From Ziziphus jujuba (Eukaryota > Streptophyta > Magnoliopsida > Rosales > Rhamnaceae), in the NCBI RefSeq assembly GCF_031755915.1, contig NC_083386.1:17345001-17409000 (forward strand): DNA of 64,000 bases. Reading direction: 5' to 3'. The notes beneath the pieces are model-generated. The model had not been told where the DNA came from and did no database searches. It saw only the letters and a list, made by a program, of their open reading frames with translations. Positions 37,356-49,300 of the stretch are shown here, piece by piece (the first letter of the stretch is position 1; each line of letters opens with the position of its first letter). The translations under genes were made by a program, and so were the position numbers.

Positions 37356-39084
37356 TATATTAATAATTATATGCAAAATTATAAGGGAGATACAACTTTT
37401 CATAACTACTTTTCACATTTCACATCTTAAAATCAAAATGAGGAAGAAAGCGATAATTTTCAACTACCCAGAAGTTCTGTGGTATTAAGATGACATTTAT
37501 GAACTACAATGTAATTGTAATAATTGTCTTATATATTTTAGTTAATAAATAATTTGATCATATATGTATTTTTTTGACATATTTTTATTAATAATAATTC
37601 ATCTATGCTTATTAATGTTTATTATAAATCAATTCACTAACAAGAATATAATATCCGTTCAATATTTTTACAAGTTTTATAATCAATTTGATAATTGATT
37701 GATTAAATAAACTAATTCTAAAGTTTTAATAAAAATTTCTATTTTTTAAAACAAATTTTCATCATTTTTTATAATTTTTTATCGATATTCGATATATTTT
37801 TTTATATTTTTATGGAAATTTTTGTATTTTAAACTCTCGATATTTTCATCGATATCGATTTTTTGAACCTTGATTACAATATATATTATTTTCTCTGTGT
37901 CTTTATTTCTCTATATATTTTTTATATTTATTTATTTTATTGAATATTTGATAATGTAACTTTAATTTTAGGGAAAATTACTCAAAAAAATGTTTGTTAA
38001 TGGTTTTTTTTTTTCCATTTTTGATTCAAAATAAATTATAATTTAGACATATACAATTTACATAATCAATTAAATTTCCATACAACTAGTTAAGAGCATT
38101 TTCAAATACTCTATAGATTGCTAAATTTTGTTTGTCACATAAAAAATATAGACATTCATTAGAAAAAAAAATCTGTCAAATAACTCTGTCAATTTAATAT
38201 AACTAAAACAAATAAATAGATATTATTAAACAAACTGTTTATATTAAATGGTTTGCTAAAACATGGTGACTCAAAATAATATTCATCAGAAATATTTTTT
38301 TTTAAAAGGAAAAAAAATAAATAGATAGATTTTACTTATTATTATTATTTTATTTAAAAAAATAAATATACACATCATTAATCAATTGGGATTTAACTAT
38401 AAAGATTAATTTTAAAATTGAATATTAATCAAGTAGAAATTCATACAATATAGATTAAAAAGCTCTTTTAACCTTTATGTCACATAAAATACAATTTATA
38501 AAACTAATTTTTTGATTATTTTTAAAAATAACAATAATGTCCTCCATCCCCATGTTTTGAATACATAATCTTATCTAGACGAGAGTGACATAGTGACTAA
38601 GCCAACTTTAGTTGATTATAAAACTCCAATTATTGTTATTTTATTTTTTATAATTGAACATAAAATAAAATAAAAAGTAGAAGGGAAAGAGTTAAAACAA
38701 AAATATGTTTTAACCTTTACAGAGGGGGGGGGGGGGGGGGGGAAGTTGGACCAACTTATAAGATGCCAACGGATAATCAAACTCCAATCTTTATTATTAT
38801 CATTATTTTTTTATTTTTTTATAAAATCAACCCAAACAAAATAGGACTAAATATTGAATTTTAAGCAGTGGGAACAATTCTCTTTTTTGAATATCCTCGT
38901 TTAAAAAACACATGATGTCGTCAATGGGAGTAATATGGCAACGAAAGAAAAAATCAAAATTTATGGTGCAACAATTTTGAAATGTTAGAGACAAAGTGAA
39001 AAGTAAGGGATAGTTTGGAAGATTAAAAGTTATATGTTAACCAATAATAATAAAACAAAAGGTTCATGTGAGTATTTTATATAG

Positions 39085-39111
39085 ACTATATTGATCCCGT
39101 GCAATGCACGG
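39085..39111 (-). mobile_element. Helitron-like 3' terminus
   Basis: On the minus strand a near-palindromic hairpin (CCGTGCA/TGCACGG, + coordinates 97-103 and 105-111 of the 39000 block) is followed about 11 bp later by ATAG then T. Plant Helitrons end with such a GC-rich hairpin close to a terminal CTRR inserted before T. Here the first base of CTAG is changed to A. The 5' TC end, to the right on the + strand, could not be recognised. Confidence 0.35.
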
Positions 39112-40054
39112 TAGTATAACTGCAATAGATGATTTTGACAATTAATCCAAATTAAAGTTTTTTTTATTATTATTATTTGAATTAACTTGAAAATTGACCA
39201 TATATAGTCACCATCTCTCTTTTAAGAAAATTAAATAAGGAGATCAATTTTAGTATTGGAATCTATATATTATAATATTGAATCATCATAATTAATTTTA
39301 AATAATTAATTATATTATGATATTAAAATCTATATATTATGATATTGCAATTAATTAATTTATCTATACTAAATCCTCATAATATAATGTAATTATATTT
39401 ATTATTGTTATCATTGTTATTATTATTATCATTATTATTTACCATATAACCTTATGGGGTAATTTATTTATGGTTAGATATATTGTATTAAGATCAAATA
39501 AGGAGATTAATTTCATTATTGAAATCTATATATTATGATATTGAAATTTTATTTATTGAATATCTATATATGTATATGTATTAATGTATGGAATCTAATT
39601 ATTAATTACAATATACAAAATCTTTTTATATTACAATAAAATAAATATATTAAACTAACAAAGATATTAATAAAGAGATTATAAATCTATTTTAATATTT
39701 TTTTATTCTAACTATTTTTTTTAATTTAATTATTGCTACTAGTTTCTGATTTATTATCAAAGCATGAGACCTTTCAAAGTTTTAGGAGACGAACTTTGAT
39801 TGTCTATTACGTCTTGGTAGCATTGTTTTAATTGATAATATCGATATGTCCGATCATATTTGAAAATCTATATAAACGTTTTATTGATAATAAGTAGTTT
39901 TGGATCTTCCCCCCCCCCCCCCCCCCCCCCCCCAAACCACCAATGTATACAAAACAATACTTAATATGCAGAGAAAGGATAATATATATTAGGCTTCCCG
40001 AAAATGATAAAGTTTTGAAATTATGATTCTGATTTTCTACAAAATTTGTTTATG

Positions 40055-41220
40055 AGATAAGTTGATATTTACCCTCAAGTAAAATAATTAAAATTTAAAT
40101 AGTTTTAGGGTTATTTAAATAGGTCAATATTTTCCTTATTAGTAGTTAGTTTTCTTATTTTAGTTTTTTATTTTTTATATTTTCAGAAAATTATATATTC
40201 TAAAAAAGAAGGAAATAAAAAGAAGAATACTATATTATATATTCATATAAGTAACGATGAACAATATATACATATATTCTGAAAAGAAAAGAATGGTGAA
40301 AAATATATAAGTAAAGTTATATATTATACTTACTGTCACATGGTTGTAATTTTGGAAAATTGCAAAGTATCGAATACAATATTATATATACATATACATA
40401 TCTTTACTTGATATCTAATAAATTATTCCCAATTTCTACGAACTTAAAAAAGTAAAAAATATACAAAATATTTTTTATTAGATAATCAAGTAATCAAATT
40501 ACAAGATATTTAATGTTAAAATAATTAACCCTAAAACTATAATGATAGAAAGAGATTAATTAACCCTAAAATTATAATCATGGAAGGAGGTTATTTTTGG
40601 GATAAATTGATATTTATCTTAAAGTAAAATAATTATACCAATAGTTTTAGGGTTAATTAAATAGTTCAACATTTTCCTTACTAGTAGTTAGTTTCCTTAT
40701 TTTAGTTTTTATTTTTTATATTTTTTCAGAAAAATATATATTCTAAAAAGGAAGGAAAACAAAAAGAAGAATATTATGTTATATATACATATAAGTAATG
40801 GTGAATAATATATACATATATTTTAAAAAGGAAGGAACAGTAGAACAATATATAAGTAAAGTCATGGATAAAAATATACAGAATATTTTTTATCAGTTAA
40901 TCAAGTAATCAAATTATGAGATATGTAACCCTAAAATAATTAACCCTAAAACTATAATCATGGAATCAACCTTAAGACTATAATCATGGAAAGAAGTTAT
41001 TTATGGGATAAATTGATATTTATCCTCAAGTAAAATAATTAAAATTTAAATAGTGTTAGGTTATTAAATTGGTCAACTTTAGTTTCGTTATTTTATTTTT
41101 TATTTTTTTATATTTTTAGAAAATTATATATTCTAAAAAGGAAAGAAAATAAAAAGAAGAATATTAAAATCAAATATATACTTATAAGTAATGGTGAACA
41201 ATATATACATATATTGTTAA
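40055..41220 (+). repeat. Three-copy AT-rich repeat upstream of the kinesin gene
   Basis: Copies start near 40055, 40600 and 41005. Each opens with 'gataa.ttgatattta.c' and proceeds through 'agtaaaataatta', 'atagt.ttaggg.ta', a T-rich stretch with 'ttttagaaaa.tatatattct', 'ggaa..aaa.aaaaagaaga' and 'atatatacatatatt'. Spacings of about 545 and 405 bp reflect different lengths of the spacer, which itself repeats 'accctaaaactataatcatgg'. No coding capacity or terminal structure is visible. Confidence 0.7.
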
Positions 41221-42600
41221 ATTCGTAAAGAATGGCCATTGATTTCTAAACTGATGCCGATATCCTCTTATCTTCTTTTTCAAATTGGATCTATGAATTA
41301 TTTTATTACTAAAAATATTTTACAATTAAAGTTTGACCAATTAGGAATAGGAAAAGAATAATTTAATAGGTAGCATTACTGATATTATAATGAATTTAGT
41401 ATTTATAAGTTATCATTGAATATCTTTGCCTTTTCAACTAATGAATTTAGTATTTATAAGTTATCGATTATCCATAGCATTCACATTTTGTTAAGGGAAA
41501 AACTAATTGTTACGAGAGAAATGAACAACAAAATTCTTAAAACTGTTATCAAGAAAGAGAAATCAGAGACAATAAAATCAGAATATATTTATATATATTT
41601 TTATATTAACAAAAAGAAAAAAATGTATAGAAATTTCATACCTATGCTGATGAAAGAGGGATTTAAAAGACATCAATCCGTATCCCGTTCGGTAGCATTG
41701 AAAGCGAAAGAAAGCAAATCAACCTAGAAATGAAAGTTAGAAAATGAAGCATTCAAAACAAACCCACATAAGCTAAAACCAGCAAAAGTAAATAAAGCAT
41801 GCAGACCAAAAAAGTCCAAAAACTGACAGACCACCGACAACCCATATCTCAAAAATGCAGCAAAATGCAATATCAGTTTCAAAAACCCATCAACAATTTG
41901 TTTTGAAAGGAAAGCAAAAATTTGGATTCTAGAGCGGAAAAAATAAAAATGCAAACCCAAAAAAAGTGGAACAGATAGTTCTATATTCCCAAAATCGAAT
42001 TGAAAACATCCTAAGGAAAACTTCTGCGCTTCAATTCTAATGCCAAAAAGAAGCTACAACATTATGTTAATCACAAAAGGAAAAAGATAAGCGGGATTGG
42101 CTTCATTCTTTGCTATGAACGCACAACATGTGAGTTGAGCTCCTTCATTGCTCACTGTGTGCGACTGTTTCTGTTTGTTTTGGGATTTTATTTTTATTTT
42201 TATTTTTGGGATGGTTTATATTGAAAAGTTGATCAAATTTGGTCTCAAATTGATTTATATGATATCATTGATAATCGTTGTTTGAAAATTTTCATGTGTT
42301 ATTATTGAGTCAAAACCTTTAATGTATATATCATTATTATTTGATAGTTATGGAAAATTATATCGAAAATTAATTTTATACATATTTGGTTATATTCATA
42401 TATGGTAAGATAATAAATATAATAAATAATAATTGATAATAAATAAAATAAAATAATAAATAAAAATCGTGCTTTTGAAAAAAATTTGGATGAATTATAT
42501 ACTTAATATGTGTCGCATATGGTTTTTTTTTTTTTTTATATATATATTATATAACTATAAATATATAGATTTTCTTCTGTTTTAAAATGACAAAGCATTT

Positions 42601-43056
42601 TGCCAAAGCTAAAACCGAAAAAGCTAAAAGTGGCTCGGCGAAATTCATGCGAATATCTTCGAGAGGAATAAAAGTTTTGGCTTTACGGCATTCAGAAATC
42701 AGAAAAAGTAAGTAATAATGGGGTTATGAAAGGTTATGCAATTATGCTTTATTCTCTCCTAGTTGAAACCCAATATTGATTGAATATAAACATATATATA
42801 TATATATATGTTTTTTTTCATAATATTAGACAAAAATTACGCATTACAAACGCGGGAACCATTCCCTCCTCTATCCTATCTCTCTCTTTTAATTTCCTGC
42901 ATTAAAAAACAAATATTTTTTGTTTCTCTTTCTATTGCATCGTGCCGGCCTCACACACATACATACTCTCTCTCCTTCAATAATAGAAGACAAGTTCTCT
43001 CTCTGAGTGTTTTATGTTGGTGAAATAGTTTGGAGGAGGTGGTATTGAAGAAATCA
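42601..43056 (+). promoter_or_regulatory. Proximal promoter and 5' leader of the ARM-kinesin gene
   Basis: Upstream of the start there is a (TA)n stretch at 42791-42808 that could serve as or near a TATA element. A 'gcgggaa' word at 42852-42858 is close to the E2F core. A long CT-rich leader (about 42865-43010, with several 'tctctct' runs) is common in plant 5' UTRs. The transcription start cannot be placed from sequence alone. A tiny upstream ORF lies within this leader. Confidence 0.45.
43014..43028 (+). promoter_or_regulatory. Four-codon upstream ORF
   Basis: ATG TTG GTG AAA TAG, ending 28 bases before the kinesin ATG at 43057 and in a different frame. If the leader includes it, it could reduce initiation at the main start or require reinitiation. 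Its start context ('ttttatgt') is poor, so leaky scanning is likely. Confidence 0.55.
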
Positions 43057-43327
43057 ATGGCTTCTGGTTTGAGATCTTCATCATCATCATCATCATTCAC
43101 AACAGCAGCAGGAGGAGGAGCGCTTAGTAGCAGTGGTAGGTTTGAGAGGCAGCTTCATGGGAATGGATCTTCTTCTTCTTCTTCTTCTTCTTCTTCTTCT
43201 GCTGTTTCTACACAAGGAGGTGTCAGTTTCGGACAGACCCATCTTCCTGGTCGTTCTAAAGCTCCCTCTTCCAGACGCTCTGTCACTCCCAATTCCCGGA
43301 CCAACTCTGGTTCTGACTATGAAGAAG
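43057..43327 (+). other. ARK: Kinesin exon 1: Ser-rich N-terminal extension
   Basis: Exon 1 encodes residues 1-90 plus one base of codon 91 (donor GT at 43328). It is rich in Ser, with two homopolymeric tracts encoded by different trinucleotide repeats: TCA repeats at 43078-43098 and eleven TCT codons at 43168-43200. The rest ('[19 protein letters not shown]') is basic with Ser-Pro/Thr-Pro sites. The segment is predicted to be disordered and may be phosphorylated. Intron 1 is 2626 bp (43328-45953). Confidence 0.9.
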
Positions 43328-46300
43328 GTCTTTCTGTCTTTTATCTCTTTCGCTCTTTTTCGTGTGTTTCTGTATTTATGCGTGTGTTTCTATCCGGTTG
43401 GGTTTAATATCTAGTTTCTGTTCTGCGTCTGTGTTATGATTAATTGATGGATTTCTGCAGATTTGGTTAGTTATGTATTTTATTTTATTATATATTATTT
43501 TATGTTTTTGTTTTTTGGGGTCGGATGTGGGGGTGGAATTATTATGTGAATTATTAAAAATAATTCAATTATTGGTTTTGTGGCTACTGGTTCAATTATA
43601 CGCGTTTACAATTTTAATTGAATGATGTATAATGATGTTTGTGCTTCTTTTTCTTCTTTTCTTTGTCTTTTTTTAGACGGCTTCCATTTGTTGGAATTGT
43701 TCGGATACTATGTTAATTTCTTTTGTATTTACACAGTTACTTGAGGATGTTGGTTGGTTCCGACAATGATTAGAATGCCAATATGGGTTTAATTATGAGA
43801 CGTTCATCTCCATAATTTTATCGATATTGTGGTTTACATTTCAAAGTTTTATTTTTGACGCATTGCGGGATTTTGGTTGCTGTTGGGAATTTAGATTAAA
43901 AGATAGAAGACAAAAATGAGAATCAATGCCAAAATTTAATTGGTTTGAAGTTTACAGTTGTCTCTTATGGCTAATCCGAACAATGAAGAAGGCATGGTTC
44001 CTGGCCCATTAAGTGTACGTCTTTTCATGGTTGGTAGGGTCTCAAATTGTAACGATATTCGTGTAACTGAGTTGAATCATAACCAGTGTAAGGAACGAAA
44101 CAAGGTCGGTTAGTGAACCTTTCATTATACTCTGTTTGGCCAATTCATAGAAAGAAAAGAAAAAGAGAGAAGATATAAAGCCTAACCCAACTCAGAAATA
44201 TTATTGGCTTTGACAATATTAGCGTATTAACATTTGAGCCTGGTTTTAGTAATGAGAATTTTAAATAATTAGGCTAGTGTTAAGCCCAAAATCATTATAC
44301 CTGCCAATGTCGATTGGAAAATAGTTTCTTTCCTTTTCTGGCAGTGAATTTTTTTGAATATTTTATTTGGTACTGTTAGGCACTTGAAAACTGGTAATTG
44401 GTGTTAAATAATTCTAAGTCAAATTTAGGAAAGACCAACAAATATTATATAGGCAAGCTTGTAAGAGCTAATTTTACATGCTTTTTTTTTTTTTTTGTTT
44501 TTTTTTTTTTTTTGGGACCAGGTTAGAAAGTTAACAACTTATCAGGGGATAGTTTTCGTTTACATATTTTATAACTTAAATCATCAGGGCCATTTCTTAT
44601 AGAAATTCTGAGATTGCTATTTGCTGTTGGCGAGTTTCCAAGTTCTATATCTATGCAATCCTTTAGGGCATCAGAAATAGAAGTTTGTTGTGTCAACTCA
44701 AACGAGTGAAGCTACACCATTTAATGACGTAATTGCTTTAGAACTTGCATTGCTCATGTGTTATTGATTTATTTCATTCTAGAGAATTCATGTTGTCGAT
44801 ATCCTAGGAGCTATTTGCAACTCACTGATGGTGTTCCTTTTTACCATGGTTGTGCTACTTTGACATTAATGATTTGCATTTACTGTGAAAATGGTTCCAA
44901 CTCTTCTCATCAATTCGTCACCATTTAGATTCTCATTCGAAATCTTGTTATCAAATTCTTCTATTCTTTTATTTGGAACTTCGATTCGATTGAAAAGTCC
45001 CCATATGTTTCTATGGAACATTAAACCTTTTAGAGGGTATTCTTGTTTCTAGGTTGTATTTTTCTTGGTCTAATTTTCTCTTAAGCAAAAAATAAAACAA
45101 AAATAATTCTTATATTTATTTATTTTTTTGGGTTTCCTTTTCATTTAGCAGTTCCAAGTGCCGAACATAGCTCATAGGTTATAATTGTTGCTTTATTGAG
45201 GAGGAAAACTTGTGAATTTGTCAGAAACTGTTTTCAACCTAGTGAACCTGCCAAGGTGTTTCTGTCTTTCTGTCTTTCTGTCTTTCTGTCTGTCTGTCTC
45301 TGTCTCTCTCTCTCTCGCCACACTCTTGCAAAATATCTGTCTTACGCTGATACATATAATTACAATTAAAAACCATTATATTTCTAGTTGTGGTGAACAT
45401 CATCGCATTCACTAATATAGATTTGGTTTTATCCTTTTTTCCATTGAATTTACCTTAATTCAATTTCCATGTATCTCCACCATCATTAAAACCATGTAGG
45501 TAATCAATCATGAAGTTTTTAATGTACATAGTTGGTGTGCTCTTATAATTTCCTGTGTTATTTGTAGTCCTTATTTGAGCTTAGTTAAGATAGCTTTATT
45601 TGTTTGTCTTTTTCTTGTTTGGAGGGTTGAGGTGCACGGGCCTTTCATTTTTAGTTGCTAAAAAAACTGTCATTTGTCTTTATTCTATTAATGAAACTCT
45701 TGAAGTCAAACTTAATTGTTTTGTTTCTCTTTTAGCCATTGGAAGTTGAGGGATTTTTTTATTTTTTATTTTTAACATTGTGGAATTTGGGGGATATCAT
45801 ATGCTAGAAAGAGAGTGAAACTTCTTAGATGTAAATCATGTTAGTTTTGCTTTTTGATGAAAGATTTGTCCTTGCTGCATAATATTATTAGTTTTTTTCT
45901 CAAAATTTGATTCATGGTTCTCCAAACGAAGTTTTTCTTTGCATTTACCACAGATCGTGGAAGGGTGAGAGTTGCTGTCAGACTTCGACCCAAAAATGCC
46001 GAGGATATTATTTTGGATTCTGACTTTGCTGATTGTGTTGAGTTGCAGCCAGAGGTGATTAACCATCAAATGATTTATTTATTTATTTTTGCGTCTTTCA
46101 GAGAAAGCACTTCTCATGTTTGTTATGGTTAAAGCACACTGGGTTTCATTGATTGAACAGTTATTATTTTCCTAATAAATAGCCCTGCGAATGTTCATTT
46201 CTCACGCTCAAACACACACGTTCATTTATGCAGCCAAAATTTTTCTTAATCAAAGTCTCCATTTTCCTTGTGTAGCTAAAGCGGCTAAAGTTGAGAAAAA

Positions 46301-49300
46301 ACAACTGGACTTCTGAATCTTACAGATTTGATGAAGTTTTTACAGAAACTGCTTCCCAAAAGCGTGTTTATGAAGTGGTAGCAAAACCTGTTGTTGAGGT
46401 AGGTTTTCAAGGGGATTATAAGTTCCAGCATGATAAATTGTTGATTAGCTATGCTCCTTTTGTGAGAGGTCATGGCGTTAAGTATGATGTATACATGTAA
46501 TAATTCTAAGGTGTGAATATCAGGTTTCATGCAACATGGTGTGCGGAAAAATTGTCCTGGAACATGTTGCATGACGTGTATCTACAAATTTTTTAACTCG
46601 CAGATGTCCACATCATAAAAAAAACTATATATATATATATATATATAAAAGTGTGTGTGTGCAGTAATTTTCTAATGGGCTATGTAGTGGGGTGGGGTGT
46701 ATAAATATATTTATACGACCCGTCACAAGTGGAGAGGCGTTTATCACCCAGCTTATATTGGGGGACGTCGCCTAGTAAAATAAAATTATAAGTGTGTATG
46801 TATATATATATATATCTGTTCCTATAGCCTAGGGATTCTTTAGTCAGTACTTTTATTATGTCTTTCCATATATTAGATGTTTGCAACTTGTATCTCTTCA
46901 TCTTGCATTTCTAGTTCTTGAATTGATGAGTTTGAACCACATTCAATTCCTTTCTTCCATTGTTTCTGAAGAAATTAATCTTGAAAAGGTTTGGATGTCA
47001 TGGTAATTGTGTACAGTCAATTTTGGTATACTTTTGCAGAGTGTATTGAATGGATATAGTGGGACAGTTATGGCTTACGGTCAAACAGGTACTGGTAAAA
47101 CTTACACGCTTGGAAAACTTGGTAAAGATGATGCTTCTGAGCGTGGTATAATGGCCAGAGCTCTAGAGGACATATTGGCCAGTGTTTCTGCTTCTGATTG
47201 TGTAGAAGTTTCCTATTTCCAGGTGCTAATCTATGTTGACTTGCCTCTGATATTGCTTTGATTTTAATTTACTGTTGATGCCACCATAGGCATGGTTTTG
47301 TTCACTGCTTTAGTTGCCAAAATGTCGTTTCTTTTACAGATACTGGTGAGCTGAAAAATGAAAAATTACAGATTCATAGAAAATGCTATAAATTTTATAC
47401 AACTTTTGAATGTCATGAAAATATAAGAGGCAAAAAACTAATTAACATGGAAAAAAAAGAATAGAAGGAATCAGTTTCGGCTTAAATGAATCGCACTAGA
47501 AAAAAAAATACAAGTGTAATGCATATATGTTCTTAAACAATGGAATGGTTTGGGGGCTCATGGACCATGACATCCCCCTTCCCTCCACCCATCTGTAAGT
47601 CTACAATAAGGCACCGAGTAGCTGGTTTTAATTTTGACCATATACTATGGAACACTTGTCATAGTTGAAGAAGAATTACCACGTGTTAGTATTTTTTCAT
47701 TAAAATCTTAGTATTGACATTTTGTTTTCCCTTCATGTTCATGCCACATCTTTTAATATAGGATCGTGAATGCAATTTCTTGCTTTTTCTTCTTTTTTGT
47801 TTGTTTATTTGTTTGGTTTTTATTTTTGATTTATTTTATTTTATTTTTTATTAAGAAATGATCTTTTATCTATAGGAAATCAATACAAAGGGTAAAAGAG
47901 AGAACAAGAAATCCTCAAAAACAGAAATATTTAAAAAAGGAAAAAAAAAAAAAACTGAAAAAGGTAAAATTAAGACAATAATAAATCTTATGAATGCATC
48001 AGCAACCCATGGCATCTTTCCAATTTAGAACAATCAAAGAAAAAGGAGACTCTTTGAAAGCTCTATTTGTAGAAGCACAAAGATGCTCTAAGTATTTAGC
48101 TTTCTCAAAATGATCTTCACTGCTCATCTCTTTGTCTTCAAAGATTCGGTTGGTCCTTTCTATCATCTCCTCGGCCAAATTATTAGTACCAAAACCAATT
48201 GGTTTTTCTACCATCGAGGACCCATAGTATTTAGGAAATGCCCCAAAAAAAACCCAGCTTCTTGTATCGATGTAATCCACAAACTTCTTATAACTTTCAA
48301 TGGAGAAATAAATGGTCTAAAGTTTCTTCTTCCTCCTTACAGAATGCACCAGGATGGAGAGGTAGCAAATATTTTAACTTCTATGAAAAACCAGCCAAGC
48401 AAAGACTTTCGCTCCATAGGGAACACTTGGCTTCCAAATAAAGTCCGAAGGCTTAAAGTTTGATTTCCAAATAAAATCCAAAGGCTTAAAGTTCAAACTT
48501 CCACCACTATCAGTTATAGTATGAAATAAGATTTGCGTGTAGATCCCAAAGAATCAAATGACCATTTTATTTTGTCAGAAATCAAGGGGTTAGTATGGAA
48601 ATTTCCTAAGATATCTAAATAAGGAACTTAGATCTTTAATTTTTCTATCGTTCAAATTTCTGGAAAAATTTCAATTACTCATATTAGAAAAGCCCAGGAG
48701 TTGACATTTAATCAAATTAGCTGTGTTAAAGTAAAAACTATGGATGGTTGTTCTTTTATTTATATATGTACTGTTGTTCCCAGTTGTATATGGAATGTAT
48801 TCAAGATCTGCTTGCTCCAGAAAAGATTAATATTCCTATAAATGAGGATCCCAAGACTGGAGAAATATCATTGCCCGGTGCTTCTGTAGTCAAAGTTCAA
48901 AACCTGGATCAGTTTTCACAGCTACTACAAATAGGTGAAGCGAATCGTCATGCAGCTAATACAAAGCTGAATACTGAATCTTCACGTAGTCATGCAATTC
49001 TCATGGTGGGTATCTTGTATGGTTTTGCTTTTAGCATTTGTTGGTTTGTAGTGGATATCTTCATCATTTTTTAAAAATTGTAATGATTTAAGCTCATTCT
49101 TTCTCCAAATCACTTCATGATTTAATAAGGTTTACATCCGGAGATCTGTCCATGAGAAAGTAGAAGATGGCATTACTTCTTGGGAAAAAGTCCCTAGGAC
49201 CACTTTATCTGGTAGCAATGCCATACCTTTAATTCGAAAAAGCAAGTTGCTGATTGTTGATCTCGCAGGATCTGAAAGAATAGACAAGTCAGGTATATTG

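Larger units (their letters stand above)
34791..42600. other. AT-rich intergenic region with simple repeats and small elements
   Basis: No supportable host gene lies in these 7.8 kb. Simple repeats are (TA)n at 35270-35299, (GATA)n at 35303-35324, (TA)n at 35970-36009, poly-G at 38724-38742 and poly-C at 39909-39933. A hairpin MITE, a Helitron-like end and a three-copy repeat are listed separately. Direct copies of 'aatgaatttagtatttataa' occur near 41391 and 41440. Open frames at 35644-35941 (-) and 36805-37014 (-) have no recognisable domain. Confidence 0.5.

Noticed and set aside
43030..43056. Upstream extension of the kinesin frame (EEVVLKKS)
   Set aside because: The extension starts with TTG, not ATG. 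The first in-frame ATG is 43057, and plant nuclear genes rarely use TTG.
46528..46573. Perfect 11-bp inverted repeat (CATGCAACATG, loop 24) in kinesin intron 3, considered as a miRNA hairpin
   Set aside because: The stem is too short for a plant pre-miRNA and the flanks do not extend the pairing.
47999..48280. Possible extra kinesin exon in intron 4
   Set aside because: The frame is on the minus strand and belongs to the LINE. Exons 4 and 5 join directly within a continuous motor domain.
48110..48463. 117-residue + strand frame in kinesin intron 4
   Set aside because: It is the reverse-strand shadow of the LINE zf-RVT fragment, which reads on the minus strand.
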